Shown: positions 58,061 to 64,000 of the stretch, one piece after another
How positions within the stretch are numbered: position 1 is the first letter of the stretch
Layout: each line of letters starts with the position of its first letter
Assembly (NCBI RefSeq): GCF_014268445.2
Contig: NZ_CP077089.1
Coordinates: 3,527,501 to 3,591,500 of the forward strand
Direction: 5' to 3'
Source: Pseudomonas tensinigenes
Lineage (GTDB): Bacteria; Pseudomonadota; Gammaproteobacteria; Pseudomonadales; Pseudomonadaceae
Length of the DNA stretch: 64,000 nucleotides
Made by a program: the position numbers and the translations under genes
The notes under the pieces: generated by a model
The model's input: only the letters and a program-made list of their open reading frames with translations
What the model was told of the DNA's origin: nothing
Databases searched by the model: none

Positions 58061-59260
58061 ATGTCAAAGCCTAACTCTCCTCAGGCCTCCCCTCCCCGCG
58101 CCTTGCGCTGGGCGGTGGCCGGCTCGGTGGTGGTGATGATCGCCGCCGGTGGTCTGTTTTATTACGCCTCGAAAATGGCTGCGGCCAAGCGTCAGCACAA
58201 CCACGATGAAGTGGTGGTGAATATCCATCCGGGCAATTGCGAGCCGAACGCGCTGACTGTGCCGGCTGGCCGCGCCAGTTTCCGCATCGTCAACCGCTCC
58301 GACCGGGCCGTGGAATGGGAAATCCTCGATGGCGTACTGGTCGTCGAAGAGCGCGAAAACATTGCGCCGGGCCTGAGTCAGGTGATCAACGCCAATCTGC
58401 AACCGGGCGATTACGCGATCACTTGCGGCTTGCTGAGCAATCCGCGCGGCACCCTGCATGTGACACCTACTGCCGCTTCTGATGCTGCCGCCAAGGCCAA
58501 ACCGTCGATGGTCGCCTTCGTCGGGCCGCTGTCGGAATTCCGCGTGTATCTGGCCAGCCAGAGCAGCGCGCTGATCAAAGCCGTCACGGCGCTCAATCAA
58601 GCGATTGAAAGCGGTGATCTCAGCCAAGCCCAGGCGCTATACCTGCCCGCGCGTGCGGCTTATCAACATCTGGCGCCGGCCGCTCAGCGCCTGGCCGAAC
58701 TGGACAACAGCATCAACGCCCGCGCCGACTATTTCGAAAAACGCGAACAGGATCCGGCCTTCGTTGGTTTCCATCGCCTCGAATTCGGCCTGTTCCAACA
58801 GCGCAAACTCGACGATCTGACGCCGGTCGCCCAGCGTTTGCTCAGCGATGTCACCACGCTCAAACAGCAATTGCTCGCGCAATCGTTGCCACCGGAGCAA
58901 CTGGTCAACATCATCGTGCGCAACCTCAACACCTTGGCTGACGTCCGCGCCGCCAGCGGTGAAGAAGAACGCTATAGCCACAGCGACCTCAACGGTTTCT
59001 CCGCCAATGCGCAAACCGCGCGCAAAGTCGTTGACCTGCTGCGGCCGATGCTGAGCAAGTCAGCCGCCGACCTGCTGCCGAAAATCGACCGGGCACTGGC
59101 GGATTTCGACAGCGAACTCGACACCTACAAGATCAAGGACGGCTACGCCAGCTACGACACCGTCAGCGGCGCACAACGCAAGCAGATCGCCGACAAGGCC
59201 CAGGCTCTGGCCGACGCACTGGATGGCATCGATCCCGCCCTCGGCCTCTCCGGCCTGTAA
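58061..59260 (+). CDS. efeO: Iron uptake protein EfeO (cupredoxin plus imelysin M75 domain)
   Basis: A 399-residue periplasmic protein from the ATG at 58061. An N-terminal hydrophobic helix (WAVAGSVVVMIAAGGLFYYA) is either an uncleaved anchor or a signal peptide. A cupredoxin domain (about 45-140) contains NIHPGNCEPN and YAITCGL. The C-terminal imelysin/M75 domain shows the metal-binding HxxE in GFHRLEFGLFQ and SGEEERYSHSDLNGF. It binds periplasmic iron for EfeU. It lies between efeU and efeB. Confidence 0.92.
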   Translation: MSKPNSPQASPPRALRWAVAGSVVVMIAAGGLFYYASKMAAAKRQHNHDEVVVNIHPGNCEPNALTVPAGRASFRIVNRSDRAVEWEILDGVLVVEERENIAPGLSQVINANLQPGDYAITCGLLSNPRGTLHVTPTAASDAAAKAKPSMVAFVGPLSEFRVYLASQSSALIKAVTALNQAIESGDLSQAQALYLPARAAYQHLAPAAQRLAELDNSINARADYFEKREQDPAFVGFHRLEFGLFQQRKLDDLTPVAQRLLSDVTTLKQQLLAQSLPPEQLVNIIVRNLNTLADVRAASGEEERYSHSDLNGFSANAQTARKVVDLLRPMLSKSAADLLPKIDRALADFDSELDTYKIKDGYASYDTVSGAQRKQIADKAQALADALDGIDPALGLSGL

Positions 59261-59278
59261 GCAGAAGACCCATTCCCG

Positions 59279-60577
59279 ATGAAAGATCTAGAAACGCTCA
59301 ACCTGCAACGTCGCCGTGTCCTGATGGGCATGGGCGCCGCCGGTGTCGCCCTCGCCGGGTCCGCCCTGAGCTGCCCGGCCATGGCTGCCGCGCCAGCACA
59401 GGTCACTGAAGCACCGAGCAGCGACAAGACCGAAGACCGCCACGATTTCCACGGTGTGCATCAAACCGGCATCGTCACTCCGCGTCCGGCCTCGGGCATG
59501 CTGGTTTCATTCGACGTATTGGCCAGTGATCGCGAAGACCTCGAGCGGCTGTTCCGCACGCTCAACGAGCGCATTGCCTTCCTGATGAAGGGCGGCCCGG
59601 TCGCGCAGATCGACCCGAAACTGCCGCCACCGGATTCCGGCATCCTCGGCCCGAACGTCACGCCGGACAACCTGACCATTACCGTTTCCGTCGGCGAGTC
59701 GCTGTTCGATGAGCGCTTCGGTCTGGCCGACGCCAAACCCAAGCGCCTGATCCGCATGGTCGGTTTCCCCAACGATGCACTGGAAGCCGATTGCTGCCAC
59801 GGCGACCTGAGCCTGCAGTTCTGCTCGAACACCGCCGACACCAACATTCACGCCCTGCGCGACATCGTCAAAAACCTGCCTGACCTGCTGCTGGTGCGCT
59901 GGAAGCAGGAAGGCAGCGTGCCGCCGCAAGCCCCGGCGAAACCCGGTGTGCCAGCACAATCGGCGCGCAATTTTCTCGGCTTTCGCGATGGCTCGGCCAA
60001 CCCCGATTCCAACGACAGCAAAGCCATGGATCGCCTGGTGTGGGTGCAACCGGGCAGTGATGAACCGGCCTGGGCGGCGCACGGCAGCTATCAAGCAGTG
60101 CGGATCATCCGCAATTTTGTCGAGCGCTGGGACCGCACGCCGCTGCAGGAACAGGAGAGCATCATAGGTCGGGTGAAAACCACCGGCGCACCGATGGGCG
60201 CGCAGCGTGAAAGCGAAGTTCCGGATTACAGCAAAGACCCGGCCGGCAAGCTGACCAAACTCGACGCGCACATTCGTCTGGCTAATCCGCGTACGGCTGC
60301 AACCCAGGCCAACCTGATCCTGCGCCGGCCATTCAACTATTCGAATGGCGTAAACAAGAACGGCCAGCTCGACATGGGCCTGCTGTTCATCTGTTACCAG
60401 GCCGATCTGGAAAAAGGCTTCATCACCGTGCAGACCCGCCTCAACGGCGAACCGCTTGAGGAATACCTCAAACCGGTCGGCGGCGGGTACTTCTTCACCC
60501 TGCCCGGTGTTACGGGCGACAAGGACTTCATCGGTCGCTCGCTGCTCAACGCCACACAACCGAAAACCGCTGCATAA
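59279..60577 (+). CDS. efeB: Deferrochelatase/peroxidase EfeB (DyP-type, Tat-exported)
   Basis: A 432-residue heme protein with a twin-arginine signal ([14 protein letters not shown]) followed by a hydrophobic stretch and Ala-rich cleavage region. The DyP motif GFRDGSAN lies near residue 235 and a conserved [15 protein letters not shown] near 265 provides the proximal His region. EfeB oxidises ferrous iron or releases iron from heme during uptake. It starts 18 bases after efeO. Confidence 0.93.
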   Translation: MKDLETLNLQRRRVLMGMGAAGVALAGSALSCPAMAAAPAQVTEAPSSDKTEDRHDFHGVHQTGIVTPRPASGMLVSFDVLASDREDLERLFRTLNERIAFLMKGGPVAQIDPKLPPPDSGILGPNVTPDNLTITVSVGESLFDERFGLADAKPKRLIRMVGFPNDALEADCCHGDLSLQFCSNTADTNIHALRDIVKNLPDLLLVRWKQEGSVPPQAPAKPGVPAQSARNFLGFRDGSANPDSNDSKAMDRLVWVQPGSDEPAWAAHGSYQAVRIIRNFVERWDRTPLQEQESIIGRVKTTGAPMGAQRESEVPDYSKDPAGKLTKLDAHIRLANPRTAATQANLILRRPFNYSNGVNKNGQLDMGLLFICYQADLEKGFITVQTRLNGEPLEEYLKPVGGGYFFTLPGVTGDKDFIGRSLLNATQPKTAA

Positions 60578-60606
60578 AACAACATCCCAACACTGGAGCC
60601 GCCCCC

Positions 60607-61431
60607 ATGAAAAAGACGCCACTCGCGTTATTGCTGACCCTTGGTTTGCTCAACACCCCGCTGTCAGCGTTCGCCGCGACAGCGCCGCTGGATCTGGTCG
60701 GGCCGGTGTCGGACTACAAGATTTACGTCACCGAACAATTGGATGAACTGGGCAGCCACACTCAACAATTCACCGATGCGGTGAAGAAAGGCGACCTCGC
60801 CACTGCGCAAAAGCTCTACGCACCGACCCGCGTTTTCTACGAGTCGATCGAGCCGATTGCCGAGCTGTTCAGTGACCTCGATGCGTCCATCGACTCCCGT
60901 GTCGACGATCACGAGAAAGGCGTGAAGGCTGAAGACTTCACCGGTTTCCACCGCATCGAGTACACGCTGTTCTCGGAAAAAAGCACCCAAGGCCTGAACG
61001 AACTGGCGGACAAGCTCAACAGCGACGTCAAAGACCTGCAGACCCGCGTCGCCGGGCTGACCTTCCCGCCGGAGAAAGTCGTCGGCGGTGCTGCTGCGCT
61101 GCTGGAAGAAGTCGCCGCGACCAAGATCTCCGGCGAAGAAGATCGCTACAGCCACACCGACCTGTATGACTTCCAGGGCAACATCGACGGCGCGAAGAAA
61201 ATCGTCGACCTGTTCCGTCCGCAGATCGAGCAGCAGGACAAGGCGTTTGCAGCGAAGGTCGACAAGAACTTTGCCACCGTCGACAAGATTCTGGCCAAGT
61301 ACAAGACCAAGGATGGTGGTTTCGAGACTTATGACAAGGTGAAGGATAACGACCGCAAGGCGCTGGTCGGGCCGGTTAATACGCTGGCGGAAGATCTGTC
61401 CACGTTGCGTGGCAAGCTTGGTCTCAACTGA
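60607..61431 (+). CDS. Second EfeO-like (EfeM-type) imelysin M75 protein
   Basis: A 274-residue protein with a Sec signal peptide ending AFAA near residue 22 and a lone imelysin/M75 domain without a cupredoxin part. The HxxE metal motif is [10 protein letters not shown] near 115, followed by [15 protein letters not shown]. Closely related in sequence to the C-terminal half of the EfeO in this operon, suggesting duplication. It follows efeB by 29 bases and probably is the periplasmic EfeM-type component. Confidence 0.9.
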   Translation: MKKTPLALLLTLGLLNTPLSAFAATAPLDLVGPVSDYKIYVTEQLDELGSHTQQFTDAVKKGDLATAQKLYAPTRVFYESIEPIAELFSDLDASIDSRVDDHEKGVKAEDFTGFHRIEYTLFSEKSTQGLNELADKLNSDVKDLQTRVAGLTFPPEKVVGGAAALLEEVAATKISGEEDRYSHTDLYDFQGNIDGAKKIVDLFRPQIEQQDKAFAAKVDKNFATVDKILAKYKTKDGGFETYDKVKDNDRKALVGPVNTLAEDLSTLRGKLGLN

Positions 61432-61457
61432 GTTCTTGTAGCGTCTGAGCGGGCCCC

Positions 61458-61568
61458 TTCGCGAGCAGGCTCGCTCCCACATTTTGAACTGCATTTCCCT
61501 GTGGGAGCGAGCTTGCTCCCACATCTGGAATGCATTCCAACTGTGGGAGCGAGCCTGCTCGCGAAGGC
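61458..61568. repeat. Cluster of three REP units
   Basis: TTCGCGAGCAGGCTCGCTCC (61459-61478), a shorter TGGGAGCGAGCTTGCTCCCA (about 61502-61521) and GTGGGAGCGAGCCTGCTCGC (about 61543-61562) lie between the efe operon and pssA. The middle unit is missing part of the right arm. Confidence 0.85.
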
Positions 61569-61599
61569 ATTTTCAGCCGCACTGAATAACTTTGATTTT

Positions 61600-62943
61600 T
61601 TAGAGAATCCGATAGAGCAACCGCTCAATCCGCACCCGACTCACGCGCTTGAGGAACTTGGCCACCCCGGCCGGGTATTCCGGCAGCGTCTCCAGACTCT
61701 GAAAGCTGTCGATCCGATTGGTATGGCGGAAAATCTCTTCCAGCTCCTTCGCCCGCGGTTCCAGCCATTCCCCTTTCGGATCATCGATCAACAAGGCGTT
61801 CTCAAGATCCAGGCGGAACGCCCGAGGATTGAGGTTGTTGCCGGTCAGCAGCGTATAGCGCTGGTCGACCCACATGCCCTTGAGGTGATAGGTGTTGTCG
61901 CCATCACGCCACAAATGCAGGTTCAACTGACCGCTGTCGATGTTGCGCTGATGGCGTTTGGCGAAGCGGCGCAGGCTGATCTCGTACAGATACGGCAGCG
62001 CCGCGATCACCTTGAACGGCTCGCTCGGCGGGATATAGAAGTCGTTGGCGGTCTTGTCGCCGACGACGATGTCGATCTTCACACCGCGGGCCAGCGCGCG
62101 GTTGATCTCGCGGATCACACCCAGCGGCAGATTGAAGTATGGCGTGCAAATGGTCAGCTGTTTTTGCGCGCTGGCGATCAACTCGAGAATCGCCCGGTTC
62201 AACGGGTTGTTCTTGCCGACGCCCAGCAACGGAGTGACTGAGAGGCCTTCTCTTGCCGTACTGCCGGTGGCCGTGTCGTACGTTGCATATTTGAGGCGAC
62301 TACGCAGATCGCCGATATCGTTGCGCAGGCTGCGCGTGGTCGGCAGGTTGGGCAGATCGAGGCGATGCACTGCTTTCGATTCGATCAGACCGTGTTTGAC
62401 CAGATGATGCATCGAGTCCGCCAGTTCGTGGCTTTGCAGCACGTGATAGCGGTCGAAGCGGTACTTGTCGAATTTGTGCAGGTAAACGTTGTTCAGGCTC
62501 GCGCCGCTGTAGACCACGCAGTCGTCGATCACGAAGCCCTTCAAATGCAGCACACCAAACAGCTCGCGGGTCTGCACCGGCACGCCGTACACCGGCACTT
62601 CGCTCTGGTGCGTGCGGGTCATTTCCTGGTACCACGCCGAGTTGCCCGGCTGCTTGCCGGCACCGATCAGTCCACGCTGGGCGCGCAGCCAATCGACGAC
62701 CACGGCAATTTCCAGCTCGGGACGCTTGAGTTTGGCGGCGTGCAAGGCATCAAGGATTTCCTGACCGGCTTCGTCTTGCTGCAGATACAGCGCAACGATG
62801 TAGATACGCTGGGTCGCTGCGGCGATTTTCTCGAGCAGGCAACGACGAAATTCAGCGGCGCCGGACAGAATGGTCACGGCCTCGGCGGTCAGCGGGAAGC
62901 TGCGCAATTTGGGCAGCAAGGAGCGTTTGAAAAGCAACGGCAT
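61600..62943 (-). CDS. pssA: CDP-diacylglycerol-serine O-phosphatidyltransferase PssA
   Basis: A 447-residue phospholipase-D-superfamily enzyme of the same length as E. coli PssA. Two HKD motifs are present: HLKGFVIDD (His133, Lys135, Asp140), followed by SGASLNNVY, and HLKGMWVDQ near residue 348, followed by GNNLNPRAF. It makes phosphatidylserine from CDP-diacylglycerol and serine and acts at the inner membrane as a peripheral protein. Confidence 0.9.
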   Translation of the reverse strand: MPLLFKRSLLPKLRSFPLTAEAVTILSGAAEFRRCLLEKIAAATQRIYIVALYLQQDEAGQEILDALHAAKLKRPELEIAVVVDWLRAQRGLIGAGKQPGNSAWYQEMTRTHQSEVPVYGVPVQTRELFGVLHLKGFVIDDCVVYSGASLNNVYLHKFDKYRFDRYHVLQSHELADSMHHLVKHGLIESKAVHRLDLPNLPTTRSLRNDIGDLRSRLKYATYDTATGSTAREGLSVTPLLGVGKNNPLNRAILELIASAQKQLTICTPYFNLPLGVIREINRALARGVKIDIVVGDKTANDFYIPPSEPFKVIAALPYLYEISLRRFAKRHQRNIDSGQLNLHLWRDGDNTYHLKGMWVDQRYTLLTGNNLNPRAFRLDLENALLIDDPKGEWLEPRAKELEEIFRHTNRIDSFQSLETLPEYPAGVAKFLKRVSRVRIERLLYRIL

Positions 62944-63027
62944 AGGGCTCGCAATGGGTCGAATCCGAAGAACCCGAGAGCTTACACCATCGCATCCTTC
63001 GGGTCTTGTTAGTGTCTGTCATAACCC

Positions 63028-63094
63028 CTTCGCGAGCAGGCTCGCTCCCACAGGGGAATGCATTTCAACTGTGGGACCGAGCCTGCTCTCGAAG
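63028..63094. repeat. REP pair with a decayed second unit
   Basis: TTCGCGAGCAGGCTCGCTCC followed by GTGGGACCGAGCCTGCTCTC; the second unit carries two substitutions against the standard sequence. It lies between pssA and the TetR gene. Confidence 0.8.
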
Positions 63095-63123
63095 ACGATT
63101 TCACAGTCGACAAAAATCCCCGC

Positions 63124-63165
63124 TTGACCAAGGAGAACAATCGTTCTACTGTTCGTCACATGAAC
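63124..63165 (+). promoter_or_regulatory. Promoter and operator-like palindromes of the TetR gene
   Basis: TTGACC (63124-63129) and TACTGT (63147-63152), 17 bases apart, form a plausible promoter whose start would fall at or next to the ATG at 63160. Between them GAAC-aatc-GTTC (63135-63146) is a palindrome, and GTTC...GAAC (63151-63165) is another that spans the start codon. Both suit autorepression by the TetR protein. Confidence 0.45.
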
Positions 63166-63723
63166 GAAATCACTAGCAATGACACACGCGACATCATTCT
63201 GGATGTCACCGAAAAGTTGATCTACAAAAGTGGCATCGCTGCCACCAGCATGGATCTTCTGGTGAAAACCGCCGGCGTCTCCAGAAAAAGCATCTACCGT
63301 TACTTTGCCGACAAGGACGCCCTGACCGTCGCCGCTCTGCAACGCCGTGACGTACGCTGGATGCATTGGTACAGGAACGCTGTCGATCAGGCCGAAACCC
63401 CGGCCGATCGCCTGCTCAACCTGTTCACCGTGCTCAAGAGCTGGTTTGCCTCGGAAGGCTTTCGTGGCTGCGCCTTCATCAACACCAGCGGCGAGACCGG
63501 CGATCCGCAGGACCCGGTGCGCCTGGTCGCCAAAGAACACAAACAGAAGCTGCTCGACTACGTGTGCGAGCTGTGTGCCGAACATGGTGCCGAGGATCCG
63601 CAACTGCTGGCCAGACAGCTGCTGATCCTGATTGACGGTGCCATTACCGTAGCGCTTGTGATGGGTGATCACAGTGCCGCCGATAATGCGCAATGCATGG
63701 CGCGAAAGTTATTGGACCTGTAA
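63160..63723 (+). CDS. TetR-family transcriptional regulator
   Basis: A 187-residue repressor. The N-terminal helix-turn-helix is SMDLLVKTAGVSRKSIYRYF, followed by ADKDALTVAALQRR. The C-terminal domain resembles regulators of the group with RGCAFINTSGE. The ATG at 63160 has no ribosome site at normal distance (AAGGAG is 24 bases away), and the promoter suggests a leaderless mRNA. The frame is open upstream to 63058 but has no better start. It precedes a DUF1348 gene in the same direction, a likely target. Confidence 0.87.
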   Translation: MNEITSNDTRDIILDVTEKLIYKSGIAATSMDLLVKTAGVSRKSIYRYFADKDALTVAALQRRDVRWMHWYRNAVDQAETPADRLLNLFTVLKSWFASEGFRGCAFINTSGETGDPQDPVRLVAKEHKQKLLDYVCELCAEHGAEDPQLLARQLLILIDGAITVALVMGDHSAADNAQCMARKLLDL

Positions 63724-63778
63724 CGCCTTAATAAGCCGGACTTGTTGTTCAATTATTAATTAGATCGGGAGACTGAAC

Positions 63779-64000
63779 ATGTCTACTGCAGCCCAGGTAC
63801 GTCCGCCATTACCGCCCTTCAACCGTGAATCGGCGATCGAGAAAGTTCGTTTGGCCGAGGATGGCTGGAACTCCCGCGACCCGGAACGGGTATCGCTGGC
63901 TTACACCCTCGACACCAAGTGGCGTAACCGCGCCGAGTTCGCCAACAACCGCGAAGAAGCCAAGGCCTTTCTGACCCGTAAATGGGCGAAAGAGCTGGAT
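63779..64000 (+). CDS. DUF1348 (SnoaL/NTF2-like) protein, N-terminal part (truncated by window end)
   Basis: 74 codons from an ATG at 63779, preceded by CGGGAGACTGAAC, run to the window end. The start [20 protein letters not shown] and [18 protein letters not shown], then KWRNRAEF, are typical of DUF1348 proteins, small NTF2-fold enzymes or binding proteins of about 155 residues and unknown function. It follows the TetR gene by 55 bases and is probably controlled by it. Confidence 0.85.
   Translation, partial: MSTAAQVRPPLPPFNRESAIEKVRLAEDGWNSRDPERVSLAYTLDTKWRNRAEFANNREEAKAFLTRKWAKELD

Overview
The window looks like chromosome of a fluorescent-group Pseudomonas. It is GC-rich and carries Pseudomonas-type REP/REPIN palindromes between many genes. 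It also holds a complete arnBCADTEF-ugd operon, a FecI/FecR/FecA-type iron signalling unit, an efeUOB locus and Pseudomonas-style branched-chain acyl-CoA operons. No rRNA, tRNA or CRISPR array was seen.

Layout. 1-6.2 kb: end of a XylR-like AraC regulator, a thymidylate-kinase-like protein, a divergent esterase/LysR pair, a decayed LysR fragment, an SDR oxidoreductase, an ArsO-like flavoprotein and a DUF985 cupin gene whose ancestral start is followed by an amber codon. 6.3-18.1 kb: an accessory block. Its core is a tightly overlapping four-gene minus-strand operon encoding a trypsin-like + subtilisin-like double protease, a second trypsin-like protein, a trypsin-like protein with a degenerate P-loop module, and a 1065-residue STAND-type ATPase. 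An orphan lipoprotein and a zinc-ribbon protein follow. The block ends at the remnant of a second, diverged DUF985 gene, so DUF985 sequences lie on both sides of it. 18.3-22.2 kb: ECF sigma factor, FecR and TonB receptor. 22.3-27.4 kb: AraC regulator, glutamine-synthetase-like enzyme, polyamine-binding protein and FAD oxidase, consistent with gamma-glutamyl polyamine catabolism. 27.6-29.8 kb: pqiB-pqiC without pqiA. 29.8-30.8 kb: a lone tyrosine recombinase. 31.1-39.9 kb: lipid A aminoarabinose operon. 40-43.8 kb: GNAT, MFS, HPP protein and an unrecognised AT-richer orphan. 44-52.4 kb: valine-type (isobutyryl-CoA dehydrogenase, 3-hydroxyisobutyryl-CoA hydrolase) and isoleucine-type (synthetase, dehydrogenase, thiolase, acyl-CoA dehydrogenase, hydratase) beta-oxidation modules. 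52.7-55.9 kb: a 1065-residue toxin-like protein with a C-terminal HYD1-type ADP-ribosyltransferase-like domain. 55.9-57 kb: an AraC regulator. 57.2-61.4 kb: iron uptake efeU-efeO-efeB plus a second imelysin-type protein behind a good Fur box. 61.6-64 kb: pssA, a TetR regulator that may be leaderless, and the start of a DUF1348 gene.

The strongest candidate for an undescribed system is the protease/STAND operon at 6317-15606. Its architecture fits the NTP-dependent, protease-effector conflict systems described by comparative genomics, but function here is inference only.
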